Of a stretch of 64,000 nucleotides of DNA, positions 40,124 to 48,937 are shown in pieces (the stretch's first letter is position 1; each line of letters opens with the position of its first letter). Under the pieces are notes generated by a model. It worked only from the letters and a program-made list of their open reading frames with translations, was not told the origin of the DNA and made no database searches. The stretch comes from an uncultured Gemmiger sp. Lineage in GTDB: Bacteria > Bacillota > Clostridia > Oscillospirales > Ruminococcaceae. Both the position numbers and the translations under genes were made by a program. The stretch is from assembly GCA_944388175.1 (NCBI GenBank), contig CALXHR010000007.1:1-64000 (forward strand), written 5' to 3'.

Positions 40124-40626
40124 TGCGCCGCGCCGCCACGCTGCGCATGGTACAGGCCGGGCTGATGGGCGCGCTGCTGTTCGTCTGCAAAGAGACGCTG
40201 GCCCCGCTGCCCGGCGAGCCGGTCACGCCGCTGATTATCCTCTACGCGCTGGAGTTCCCGACCGCCGCGCCGTGGGCCATCGCGGTGTTTGTGGCGCTGC
40301 AGTTCGTGCTGTACGGCTTTGGGCTGTGGAGCTGGATGTACCTGTACATCTGGTACCTGCTGTACGCGCTGGCGCGCCGTCTGCGCGGCATGGACAGCGC
40401 CCCCGGCTGGGCGGCCGTGGCGGGGGCGTACGGGCTGGCGTTCGGCGCGCTGTGCGCGCCGGTGTACCTGTTCACGTCCGGCCCCGGCGGGGCGCTGGCC
40501 TGGTGGGTCGCCGGGCTGCCCACCGACATCGTGCACTGCCTGGGCAATTTCGTCATCACCCTGCTTGCGTACCGGCCGCTGCGGCGCGCGCTGCGCCGCG
40601 TTGCCGGCAAAACCGGAAAATGGTAA
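40123..40626 (+). CDS. ECF transporter S component, probable cobalamin uptake
   Basis: A 167-residue membrane protein with about five helices. MVQAGLMGALLFVCKETLAPLP is a typical S-component N terminus carrying the alanine/glycine face that docks on EcfT. It overlaps the DUF4430 stop (TGATG) and shares the cobalamin riboswitch, so the likely ligand is B12 or a cobinamide. The energy module must be elsewhere in the genome. Confidence 0.85.
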   Translation: MRRAATLRMVQAGLMGALLFVCKETLAPLPGEPVTPLIILYALEFPTAAPWAIAVFVALQFVLYGFGLWSWMYLYIWYLLYALARRLRGMDSAPGWAAVAGAYGLAFGALCAPVYLFTSGPGGALAWWVAGLPTDIVHCLGNFVITLLAYRPLRRALRRVAGKTGKW

Positions 40627-40685
40627 AAAATTAGGGTCCCCCGGGGCGCACCCCCGGCCCACCTGCAAAAAAAGGAGCGTTCGTT

Positions 40686-41945
40686 ATGAGCAAAGTTCTC
40701 GTCATCGGCTGCGGCGGCGTGGCCAGCGTCGCCATCCACAAATGCTGCCAGGCCAGCGAAGTGTTTACCGAGCTGTGCATCGCCAGCCGCACCAAGTCCA
40801 AATGCGACGCGCTGGCGGCCAAGCTGGCCCCCACCACCAAAACCAAACTCACCACCGCGCAGGTCGACGCCGACGACGTGGACCAGCTCATCGCCCTCAT
40901 CAAGGGGTACGGGCCGGACCTTGTCATGAACATTGCCCTGCCCTACCAGGACCTGACGATCATGGACGCCTGCCTGGCGTGCGGCGTCAACTACATGGAC
41001 ACCGCCAACTACGAGCCGGAAAACACTGACGACCCCGCCTGGCGCGCCGTGTACGAGAAACGCTGCAAAGAGGAAGGTTTTTCGGCCTACTTTGACTATT
41101 CCTGGCAGTGGGCGTACAAGAAAAAGTTCGAGGATGCCGGCCTGACGGCGCTGCTGGGCTGCGGGTTTGACCCCGGCGTGACCCAGGCGTACTGCGCCTA
41201 CGCCGCCAAGCATGAGTTCGACACCATCGACACCATCGACATTTTGGACTGCAACGGCGGCGACCACGGCTACGCCTTTGCCACCAACTTCAACCCCGAG
41301 ATCAACCTGCGCGAAGTCAGCGCCCCCGGCAGCTATATGCAAAACGGCCGCTGGGTCGAGGTCCCGGCCATGAGCATCAAGCGCGAGTACGACTTTGACC
41401 AGGTCGGCCGCAAGGATATGTACCTGCTCCACCATGAGGAGATCGAGTCGCTGGGCAAAAACTTCCCCGGCGTCAAGCGCATCCGCTTCTTTATGACGTT
41501 CGGGCAGAGCTACCTCGACCACATGCGCTGCCTGGAGGACGTCGGCATGCTGTCCACCACGCCCATCGAGTACAACGGCCAGCAGATCGTGCCCATCCAG
41601 TTCCTCAAAGCGCTGCTGCCGGACCCCGCCAGCCTGGGCCCGCGCACCAAGGGCAAGACCAACATCGGCTGCATCTTTACCGGCACCAAGGACGGCCAGC
41701 CCAAGACCTGGTACATCTATAACGTCTGCGACCACGAAGCCTGCTACCGCGAGGTCGGCAGCCAGGCTATCAGCTACACTACCGGCGTGCCGGCCATGTG
41801 TGGCGCGCTGATGCTGCTGACCGGGAAATGGAACCAGCCCGGCGTCTATACCGTTGAGGAGTTCGACCCCGACCCGTTCCTGGACGCGCTGGACCAGTAC
41901 GGCCTGCCGCGCAGCGTCAACGCCGCCCCGGCGCTGGTGGACTGA
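40686..41945 (+). CDS. Carboxynorspermidine/carboxyspermidine dehydrogenase (saccharopine dehydrogenase fold)
   Basis: A 419-residue oxidoreductase with the NAD(P) motif GCGGVAS (8-14) and the family blocks YMDTANYE and LLGCGFDPGVTQ. Alone it would be annotated as saccharopine dehydrogenase, but pairing with nspC makes it the enzyme that condenses putrescine (or diaminopropane) with aspartate semialdehyde. AAAAGGAG precedes the ATG. The stop overlaps nspC. Confidence 0.9.
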   Translation: MSKVLVIGCGGVASVAIHKCCQASEVFTELCIASRTKSKCDALAAKLAPTTKTKLTTAQVDADDVDQLIALIKGYGPDLVMNIALPYQDLTIMDACLACGVNYMDTANYEPENTDDPAWRAVYEKRCKEEGFSAYFDYSWQWAYKKKFEDAGLTALLGCGFDPGVTQAYCAYAAKHEFDTIDTIDILDCNGGDHGYAFATNFNPEINLREVSAPGSYMQNGRWVEVPAMSIKREYDFDQVGRKDMYLLHHEEIESLGKNFPGVKRIRFFMTFGQSYLDHMRCLEDVGMLSTTPIEYNGQQIVPIQFLKALLPDPASLGPRTKGKTNIGCIFTGTKDGQPKTWYIYNVCDHEACYREVGSQAISYTTGVPAMCGALMLLTGKWNQPGVYTVEEFDPDPFLDALDQYGLPRSVNAAPALVD

Positions 41946-43153
41946 TGCCCGCGCCCGACACCCGCGCGCCGTTTGCGGCGCTGGGGGGCGTGCTGCCGCC
42001 GACGCTGGCCGCCCTGCCCACACCCTGCTACCTGCTGGACGAGGGCGCGCTGGCCCGCAACGCCGAAGTTCTGGGCGCGCTGGCGCAGCGCACCGGCTGC
42101 AAGGTGCTGCTGGCGCAAAAAGCCTTCAGCAACTACGACCTCTACCCGCTGCTGGCCCCGCACCTGGCGGGCACCGAAGCCAGCGGCCTGTATGAGGCGC
42201 GCCTGGGCGCCGAGGAGATGCCCGGCAAGGAGGTCCACGTCTTTTGCGCGGCCTACCGCGCCGACGAAATGCCGGAACTGCTGCGCTGGGCCGACCACAT
42301 CGTGTTCAACTCGCCGGCGCAGCTGGCGGCGTTTGGCCCGGCGGCCCAAGCCGCGGGCAAAAGCGTGGGCCTGCGCATAAACCCCGAGTGCTCGACGCAA
42401 AAGGGCCACGCCCTCTACGACCCCTGCGCCCCCGGCAGCCGCCTGGGCACCACCCGCGCCCAGTGGGACGCCGCGCTGGCGGCGAACCCCGCCCTGCCGG
42501 ACCTGCTGGACGGGCTGCACTTCCACACCCTGTGCGAGCAGGACGCCGACGCGCTGGCCGTGACGCTGGACGCCGTGGCCGAAACCTTCGGCGACCTGCT
42601 GCCGCGGATGCAGTGGCTCAACCTGGGCGGCGGGCACCACATCACCCGCCCCGGCTACGACCTGGCGCTGCTGGAACGCTGCATCGCCCGCGCGCAGCGC
42701 GCCTGGGGCGTGCAGGTCTACCTGGAACCGGGCGAAGCCTGCGCCCTCAACGCCGGGTACCTGCTGGCGCGCGTGCTGGACGTCGTACAAAACGGCGATA
42801 CCACCATTGCCATTTTGGACGCCAGCGCGGCCTGCCACATGCCCGATGTGCTGGAAATGCCCTACCGCCCGCCGTTGCTGGGCGCGAGCGAACCCGGCGA
42901 AAAACCGTACACCGTGCGCCTGGCCGGGCCAACCTGCCTGGCGGGGGACGTCATCGGCGACTACAGCTTTGCCGCGCCACCCGCTGTGGGCGATTTGCTG
43001 GCGTTTGGCGATATGGCCATCTACACCACCTGCAAAAACAACACTTTCAACGGTATGCCGCTGCCCGCCATCTGGGCGCGGGATGCCGCGGGCAGCTGCC
43101 GCGAACTGGTGCGGTTCGGCTACGCCGACTTCAAGCGCCGCCTGGGCAGCTGA
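41945..43153 (+). CDS. nspC: Carboxynorspermidine decarboxylase
   Basis: A 402-residue alanine-racemase-fold PLP decarboxylase. The PLP lysine is K59 in LLAQKAFSNY, with LHFHTLCEQ, NLGGGHHIT and LEPGEACALNAGYL following in order. It releases CO2 from carboxyspermidine to give spermidine. ATG overlaps the dehydrogenase stop (TGATG), so the two are coupled. Confidence 0.93.
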   Translation: MPAPDTRAPFAALGGVLPPTLAALPTPCYLLDEGALARNAEVLGALAQRTGCKVLLAQKAFSNYDLYPLLAPHLAGTEASGLYEARLGAEEMPGKEVHVFCAAYRADEMPELLRWADHIVFNSPAQLAAFGPAAQAAGKSVGLRINPECSTQKGHALYDPCAPGSRLGTTRAQWDAALAANPALPDLLDGLHFHTLCEQDADALAVTLDAVAETFGDLLPRMQWLNLGGGHHITRPGYDLALLERCIARAQRAWGVQVYLEPGEACALNAGYLLARVLDVVQNGDTTIAILDASAACHMPDVLEMPYRPPLLGASEPGEKPYTVRLAGPTCLAGDVIGDYSFAAPPAVGDLLAFGDMAIYTTCKNNTFNGMPLPAIWARDAAGSCRELVRFGYADFKRRLGS

Positions 43154-43179
43154 CGCCCTGCCTTTTTGCCCAAAACCAG

Positions 43180-43219
43180 ACGCCGGGCCTTGTGCACTAT
43201 GCACAGGGCCCGGCGTTTG
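43180..43219 (+). terminator. Terminator after nspC
   Basis: ACGCCGGGCC pairs with GGCCCGGCGT, and the loop contains a second small stem (TGTGCA/TGCACA). A short TTTG follows. Confidence 0.7.
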
Positions 43220-43242
43220 CCTGCGCTGCGGGCCGCGGCCGC

Positions 43243-43271
43243 TTAACACCGCGCGCCAAACGTGGTATACT
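43243..43271 (+). promoter_or_regulatory. Promoter of the MATE exporter gene
   Basis: TTAACA and TATACT with a 17-base spacer, about 35 bp before the start codon. Confidence 0.8.
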
Positions 43272-43305
43272 GGGGAAAACCAACCACAGAAAGGGGCATA
43301 CCGGT

Positions 43306-44718
43306 ATGGCACAGGGGGCGCCGCACACACACGGCGGCGGGCAGGTGGATTTTTCCCGCGGGGACGTGCGCCGCAGCGTGCTGGGCGTGGCCGCGCCGAT
43401 GCTGGTGGCGCAGCTGCTCAACCTGCTGTACAACATCGTCGACCGCATCTATATTGGCAAAATCCCCGGCGAGGGCACGGCCGCGCTGGCCGGGCTGGGG
43501 GTCTGCTTCCCGCTCATCACGCTGGTCACGGCGTTCACCAACCTGTTCGGCGTCGGCGGCGCGCCGCTGTGCGCCATCGCCCGCGGCCGGCAGGACCGCG
43601 AGGGCGCGGCCGGCATCATGACCAACGCCGCGTTCATGCTGGTGGCGTGCGGCGTGGCGCTGACGGCGCTGGGCCTTGTTTGGCAGCGCCCGCTGCTGTA
43701 CCTGTTCGGCGCCAGCGACGCCACCTTTGCCTATGCGTCGGACTACCTGACCCTCTACCTGCTGGGCACCGTGTTCGTCATGGTGTCGCTGGGGCTCAAC
43801 CCCTATATCAACAGCCAGGGCTTTGCGCGCACCGGCATGCTGACGGTGCTGCTGGGCGCGGTGGCCAACATCGTGCTGGACCCCATCTTTATCTACGCCC
43901 TGGGTATGGGCGTGCGCGGCGCGGCGCTGGCCACCATTTTGTCGCAGGGGCTTTCGGCGTTGTGGGTGGTGCGGTTCCTCACCGGCCCCGACGCCGAGTT
44001 CCGCCTGCAACTGCGCGGTTTCCGGCCGGATTTTTCCTGCATCGGGCGCATCACGGCGCTGGGGGCTTCCAGCTTTGTGATGGCCTTTACCGACAGCCTG
44101 GTGCAGATGGCCTGCAACACCACGCTGCGCACCTTTGGGGGCGATCTGTACATCAGCGTCATGACGGTCATCAACTCGGTGCGGCAGATTGCCCAGACGC
44201 CGGTCATGGCGCTGTCCGACGGCGCGTCGCCGGCCATCAGCTACAACTACGGCGCGCGCAACGTGCCCCGCGTGCGGCAGGCCATCCGCTTTATGACGCA
44301 GCTGGGCTTTGGGTACACGGCGCTGATCTGGGCGGCGGTGTCGCTGTTCCCGGCGGCGTTCATCGGCATCTTCAACCACGAGCCCGCGCTGCTGGCGGCG
44401 GCGATCCCGTCGCTGCACATCTACTTTTTCGGCTTTGTGATGATGGCGTTCCAGTTCAGCGGGCAGGGCGTCTTTAAATCGCTGGGCAAGGCGCGGCAGG
44501 CGATCTTTTTCTCGCTGCTGCGCAAGGCGTTCATCGTCGTGCCGCTCACGCTGACGCTGCCGCACGTGGCGGGCCTGGGCGTCAACGGCGTCTTTTTGGC
44601 GGAACCGATCTCCAACTGCGTGGGCGGGCTGGCCTGCTACCTGACGATGCGCCACACCGTCGGACCGGAGCTGGCCCGCATGGAAGCGGACGCCGCCGCA
44701 CAGGGGGTGCGCGCATGA
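43306..44718 (+). CDS. MATE family efflux transporter
   Basis: A 470-residue protein with 12 hydrophobic segments in two halves; the first helix is MLVAQLLNLLYNIVDRIYIG and GLNPYINSQGFARTGM marks the family. It exports drugs or metabolites in exchange for Na+ or H+. AGAAAGGGG precedes the ATG. It overlaps the GNAT gene by 4 bases. Confidence 0.92.
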   Translation: MAQGAPHTHGGGQVDFSRGDVRRSVLGVAAPMLVAQLLNLLYNIVDRIYIGKIPGEGTAALAGLGVCFPLITLVTAFTNLFGVGGAPLCAIARGRQDREGAAGIMTNAAFMLVACGVALTALGLVWQRPLLYLFGASDATFAYASDYLTLYLLGTVFVMVSLGLNPYINSQGFARTGMLTVLLGAVANIVLDPIFIYALGMGVRGAALATILSQGLSALWVVRFLTGPDAEFRLQLRGFRPDFSCIGRITALGASSFVMAFTDSLVQMACNTTLRTFGGDLYISVMTVINSVRQIAQTPVMALSDGASPAISYNYGARNVPRVRQAIRFMTQLGFGYTALIWAAVSLFPAAFIGIFNHEPALLAAAIPSLHIYFFGFVMMAFQFSGQGVFKSLGKARQAIFFSLLRKAFIVVPLTLTLPHVAGLGVNGVFLAEPISNCVGGLACYLTMRHTVGPELARMEADAAAQGVRA

Positions 44719-45239
44719 CGCCGCTGGCCGTCCGCCCGGCCGTGCCGGGCGACCTCGACGCGCTGGCCGGCATCTACTGCGCCGCCCGCGCTTTCATGGC
44801 GGCTTCCGGCAACCCGCGCCAGTGGGGCGCCACCCACCCGCCGCTTTCGCAGCTGGCCGGGGACATTGCGCGCGGGCAGCTGTATGCGCTGTGCGACGGC
44901 GCGCGGCCCTGCGCGGCCTTTGCGCTGGTGCCCGGGCCCGACCCGGCCTATGCGCAGATTGAGGGCGGGGCCTGGCGCAGCGACGCGCCCTATGCGGTCG
45001 TCCACCGGCTGGCATCCGACGGCAGCCGCCGCGGCGTGTTTGCCGCCGCGCTGGCTTTTTGCGCCGCGCAATGCCCCCACCTGCGCATCGACACCCACGC
45101 CGACAACCGCGTCATGCAGCATCTTGTCACCCGCGCAGGGTTCCAATATTGCGGCGTCATCTACGTGCGGGACGCCGGGGCCCCCAGCCCGCGCCTGGCC
45201 TATGAGCGGCTGCCCGGCGAAGAGCTGGTACGGAAATAA
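44715..45239 (+). CDS. GNAT family N-acetyltransferase
   Basis: A 174-residue acetyltransferase. The acetyl-CoA loop (SDGSRRGVFAAALAF) is degenerate compared with the usual R/QxxGxG/A, and IDTHADNRVMQHLVTRAGFQYCGVIYV is the conserved C-terminal part. The substrate is unknown; coupling to a MATE exporter could mean a detoxification pair. Confidence 0.85.
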   Translation: MTPLAVRPAVPGDLDALAGIYCAARAFMAASGNPRQWGATHPPLSQLAGDIARGQLYALCDGARPCAAFALVPGPDPAYAQIEGGAWRSDAPYAVVHRLASDGSRRGVFAAALAFCAAQCPHLRIDTHADNRVMQHLVTRAGFQYCGVIYVRDAGAPSPRLAYERLPGEELVRK

Positions 45240-45289
45240 TTTTTCTGCTGTTTGTCATTTTCGCCAAAAAGAGCAACAAAAATGTAGTG

Positions 45290-45328
45290 AACACGCCACT
45301 TGCCATGGCGTGTTTTCTCTTTTATACT
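45290..45328 (+). promoter_or_regulatory. Promoter and palindromic operator of the RpiR gene
   Basis: TTGCCA (45300-45305) and TATACT (45323-45328), spacer 17. AACACGCCA and TGGCGTGTT form a perfect 9-bp inverted repeat (45290-45314) that overlaps the -35, the position expected for an autorepressor site. Confidence 0.75.
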
Positions 45329-45389
45329 TATGGTAGATGGAAAATTTTTTCGCTCGCGGCAAAACTGCCGCCGGGGAAAGGGGCACGCA

Positions 45390-46238
45390 ATGGCTACCGG
45401 CGATTTTTGGGAACTGCTGCGTTCCCGCTACAATGAACTGACGCGCTCGGGCCGGCGGGTGGCCGACTACCTGGCCCAGCACGGGGAGGAAGCGCAATAC
45501 CTTTCGATCTCGGCGCTGGGGGCGGCCTGCGGCGTGGCCGAAGCCACGATTTTCCGCTTTTGCCGGGCGCTGGGCTTTGCCGGGTACAATGAGATGAAAA
45601 TCGCCCTGGCGCGCGCCAACGCGGCCCCCGGCGCGGCGTTCCGCTATGAACTGCAACCCGGCACCGACACCGCCACGCTGTGCACCCACGCCAGCGCCGT
45701 GGCGCTGGAAGCGATCCACGGCACGCGCGCCGTGCTGGACCCCGCCGCCGTGGACGAAGCCGCCGCGCTGCTGCAAAACGCGCGGCAGGTCTACTGTTTT
45801 GGCCAGGGCGGCAGCCAGCTGCTGGCCAACGATATCTGGGCGCGGTTTGCTTCGGTCTCCAACAAATTCCACACGGCGGGCGACAGCCACATGCAGACGA
45901 TCTGCGCCAGCCTGATGGGCCCGGGGGACGTGGTATTGTATGTGTCGTACTCCGGCTCAACCCGCGACATGATGGAGACGCTGCACATTGCCAAAAATAA
46001 CGGCGTATCCGTCATTTTGTTCACGCACAACGCCGGTTCACCCGGCGCGGCGCTGGCCGACGTGGTGCTTTTGTGCGGCGCGCCCGAAAGCCCGCTGGAC
46101 AGCGCCAGCATTGCGGCCAAGATCGCCGTGCTGTTTGCCGCCGAAGTGTTGGAGATGCGTTTTACCCTCGATAACCGTGACGAAGCCGCCCGCGCGCGCG
46201 AACGCACGCGCCGCGCGCTGGACGGTAAGCACCTGTAA
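45390..46238 (+). CDS. MurR/RpiR family transcriptional regulator
   Basis: A 282-residue regulator: N-terminal RpiR helix-turn-helix (LSISALGAACGVAEATIFRFCRAL) and a C-terminal SIS sugar-phosphate-binding domain (VYCFGQGGSQLLANDI, VVLYVSYSGSTRDMMETL). No sugar gene follows it; the next gene is convergent, so its targets lie elsewhere or are itself. GGAAAGGGG precedes the ATG. Confidence 0.9.
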   Translation: MATGDFWELLRSRYNELTRSGRRVADYLAQHGEEAQYLSISALGAACGVAEATIFRFCRALGFAGYNEMKIALARANAAPGAAFRYELQPGTDTATLCTHASAVALEAIHGTRAVLDPAAVDEAAALLQNARQVYCFGQGGSQLLANDIWARFASVSNKFHTAGDSHMQTICASLMGPGDVVLYVSYSGSTRDMMETLHIAKNNGVSVILFTHNAGSPGAALADVVLLCGAPESPLDSASIAAKIAVLFAAEVLEMRFTLDNRDEAARARERTRRALDGKHL

Positions 46239-46254
46239 GTGCCCTGCCCCCCAG

Positions 46255-46299
46255 CAAACGCCCCCGCCGCCCGTTCCCGGGCGGCGGGGGCGTTTGCCA
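46255..46299. terminator. Bidirectional terminator between rpiR and the uvrA paralogue
   Basis: A long GC stem, CAAACGCCCCCGCCGCCCG against CGGGCGGCGGGGGCGTTTG, with TTCC loop, between two convergent genes. Confidence 0.8.
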
Positions 46300-46309
46300 T
46301 AACAGCCGT

Positions 46310-48790
46310 TTACCGCAAAAAGCGGCCGGTGACGCTTTGGGGCGCGGCAGCGACTTCCTCCGGCGTGCCGGCGGCCACAATGCGCCCGCCCGCCGCGCCG
46401 CCGCCGGGGCCCATGTCGAGAATCCAGTCGGCGCTGCGGATGACGTCGAGGTCGTGCTCGATAACGACGACGGTGGCCCCGGCGTCCAGCAGTGTCTGGA
46501 ACACGCCCAACAGCACACGCACGTCCAGCGGGTGCAGGCCGATGGTCGGCTCGTCAAACACAAAGACGGTATCGCCCTGGCCGCGGCCCATCTCGCTGGC
46601 GAGTTTCAGGCGCTGCGCTTCCCCGCCCGAAAGGCTGGGTGTCGCTTCGCCCAGCGTCAGGTAGCCCAGCCCCAGGCGGTCCAGCACTTCCAGGCGCTGG
46701 CGCACCAGCTTCATATCGCGGCAGGCGTCCAGCGCGCGGTGCACGTCCATGGCCATCAGCGCGGGCAGCGGCCACACCGGCCCGCCCTTGGGCCCGGCGC
46801 AGACCTGCGCGGCTTCCCGCGCATAGCGCGCGCCGCGGCAGTCCGGGCAGGGGATGTCGACGTCGGGCAAAAACTGCACGTCGAGGCTGATAACGCCGGT
46901 GCCGTCGCAGGTGGGGCAGCGCAGCCGCCCCGTGTTGTAAGAGAAATCCCCCGCTTTGTAGCCGAGCTCTTTGGCGCGGGGCTGGCGGGCGTAAATTTTG
47001 CGCAGTTCGTCGTGCACGCCGGCGTAGGTGGCCACGGTGGAGCGCACATTGATGCCGATGGGCGTGGCGTCGATGAGCTTGACGCGCGCGATGCCCGGCG
47101 CATCGACGCTGTGCACGTGCGCGGGCAGTGGCTGCCCGGCCGCGGCGGCCTGCAAAGCGGGCACGAGACTTTCCAGAATCAACGTCGTCTTGCCGGACCC
47201 CGACACCCCCGTGACGACGGTCAGCCGCCCTTTGGGCAGCGCGGCGTCCAGCGGCTGCACGGTGTGGATGGCCCCGGTCGCCAGGCGGATCATCCCTTGC
47301 GCGAACACCTCCTGCCGCGGGCAGCGCGGGCGCAGCGGCGCGGCGGTACCCGGCGCCAAAAACGGCCCGATGCGCGACGCCGGGTTTTGGGCCAGCGCCG
47401 CCGGGGACCCCTGCGCAAGGACGGTGCCGCCGTCCGCGCCCGCGCCGGGGCCCAGCTCGACGATCTGGTCGGCGTGGGCCAGCACCTGGGTGTCGTGGTC
47501 CACCAGCAGCACGGTGTTGCCGTCGGCCACCAGGTCGTCCATGACGGCGGTCAGCCCCTTGAGGTTGGCCGGGTGCAGGCCGATGGACGGCTCGTCCAAT
47601 ACGTACAGCACGCCGGTGGTGCGGTTGCGCACGGCGCGGGCCAGCTGCATGCGCTGGCGCTCGCCGGTGGAAAGCGTCGACGCTGCGCGGTCCAGCGCCA
47701 GGTAGCCCAGCCCCAGGTCCAGCAGGCGCGCGGCCGCCCCGGCAAACGCCGCGCAGATGCTCTGCGCCAGGGGGCGCATCTCGGCCGGCAGGGTGTCCGG
47801 CACGCCGGCAACCCAGGCGTTCAGTTCTTCCAGCGTCATGCGGCAGGCTTCGTCCAGGCCGATGCCCCGCACCAGCGGCGCGCGGGCCGCCGCGCACAGC
47901 CGGGTGCCGCCGCAGTCGGGGCAGGGGTCCTCGCGCAGAAACTTCTCCACCCGTTTCATGCCTTTTTCGTCCTTGACTTTGGCCAGGGCGTTTTCCACCG
48001 TGTGCACGGCGCTGTAGTAAGTAAAGTCCAGCTCGGCAAAATCGTCGGAGTTTTTGGCGCGGTACAAAATGTGTTTTTTGACGGCCGGGCCGTCGTAGAC
48101 GATCTCCTTTTCGGCGTCGGTCAGCTCGCAAAACGGCACGTCGGTGCGCACGCCCATGGCGCGGCAGACGTCCACCATCAGCGACCACATCAGCGTGTTC
48201 CACGGCGCGACGGCCCCCTGCTCAATGGTCAGAGTTTCGTCCGGCACCAGCGTGGCGCGGTCCACCGTGCGCACGATGCCGGTGCCGCCGCAGCTGCGGC
48301 AGGCGCCCTGACTGTTGAAGGCCAGTTCCTCGGCGCTGGGGGCGTAAAAGTGCGCACCGCAGGTGGGGCAGACGAGTTCCTGCCCGGCGGCCACGGCCAG
48401 CGTGGGGGCCAGGTAGTGCCCGTCGGGGCAGCGGTGGCTGGCAACGCGGCTGTACAGCAGCCGCAGGCTGTTCAGCAGCTCGGTCCCGGTGCCGAAGGTG
48501 CTGCGGATGCCCGGCACGCCGGGGCGCTGGTGCAGCGCCAGCGCGGCCGGCACATAGCGCACGGCGTCGACGTCGGCGCGCGCGGCCTGCGTCATGCGCC
48601 GCCGCGTGTAGGTGGACAGTGATTCCAGGTACCGGCGCGAACCCTCGGCGTACAAAACGCCGAGCGCCAGCGACGACTTGCCCGACCCCGACACCCCGGC
48701 CACGCCGACGATGCCGTGCAGCGGGATGTCGACGTCGATGTTTTTTAGGTTGTGTACGCGCGCGCCGCGTACCTCAATGGCGTCCGCCAT
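46310..48790 (-). CDS. UvrA-like ABC ATPase (short paralogue)
   Basis: An 826-residue protein with two ABC ATPase halves: Walker A GVSGSGKSS (about 33-41) and GVSGSGKTT, signatures LSTGERQR and LSGGEAQR, and Walker B VLYVLDEPSIGLHP and VFVFDEPTIGLHP. Zinc modules CPTCG/CRSCGGTG and CPTCDGTG/CPDCRG are present. It is about 110 residues shorter than canonical UvrA. Such shorter paralogues occur in Gram-positives and are linked to DNA repair or resistance to DNA-binding antibiotics. Confidence 0.88.
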   Translation of the reverse strand: MADAIEVRGARVHNLKNIDVDIPLHGIVGVAGVSGSGKSSLALGVLYAEGSRRYLESLSTYTRRRMTQAARADVDAVRYVPAALALHQRPGVPGIRSTFGTGTELLNSLRLLYSRVASHRCPDGHYLAPTLAVAAGQELVCPTCGAHFYAPSAEELAFNSQGACRSCGGTGIVRTVDRATLVPDETLTIEQGAVAPWNTLMWSLMVDVCRAMGVRTDVPFCELTDAEKEIVYDGPAVKKHILYRAKNSDDFAELDFTYYSAVHTVENALAKVKDEKGMKRVEKFLREDPCPDCGGTRLCAAARAPLVRGIGLDEACRMTLEELNAWVAGVPDTLPAEMRPLAQSICAAFAGAAARLLDLGLGYLALDRAASTLSTGERQRMQLARAVRNRTTGVLYVLDEPSIGLHPANLKGLTAVMDDLVADGNTVLLVDHDTQVLAHADQIVELGPGAGADGGTVLAQGSPAALAQNPASRIGPFLAPGTAAPLRPRCPRQEVFAQGMIRLATGAIHTVQPLDAALPKGRLTVVTGVSGSGKTTLILESLVPALQAAAAGQPLPAHVHSVDAPGIARVKLIDATPIGINVRSTVATYAGVHDELRKIYARQPRAKELGYKAGDFSYNTGRLRCPTCDGTGVISLDVQFLPDVDIPCPDCRGARYAREAAQVCAGPKGGPVWPLPALMAMDVHRALDACRDMKLVRQRLEVLDRLGLGYLTLGEATPSLSGGEAQRLKLASEMGRGQGDTVFVFDEPTIGLHPLDVRVLLGVFQTLLDAGATVVVIEHDLDVIRSADWILDMGPGGGAAGGRIVAAGTPEEVAAAPQSVTGRFLR

Positions 48791-48828
48791 GGAGCGTTCC
48801 CCCTTTTTGGTTTGTAACGTTTGGTTTT

Positions 48829-48856
48829 ATTATACCATCTGCGGCGCAGCCCGCAA
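48829..48856 (-). promoter_or_regulatory. Promoter of the uvrA paralogue
   Basis: TTGCGG (48851-48856) and TGGTATAAT (TATAAT at 48829-48834) on the minus strand, spacer 16. Confidence 0.7.
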
Positions 48857-48874
48857 CCCCCGGCAAAAAAGGCG

Positions 48875-48903
48875 TTGCGCCCCGCGCCGCAGTGTGCTAT
48901 CGT
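48875..48903 (+). promoter_or_regulatory. Promoter of the esterase gene
   Basis: TTGCGC and TATCGT with a 17-base spacer, close to and divergent from the uvrA-paralogue promoter. Confidence 0.55.
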
Positions 48904-48937
48904 GTATACAAACGCACAGAAAGAGGTGTCTTTCCCC

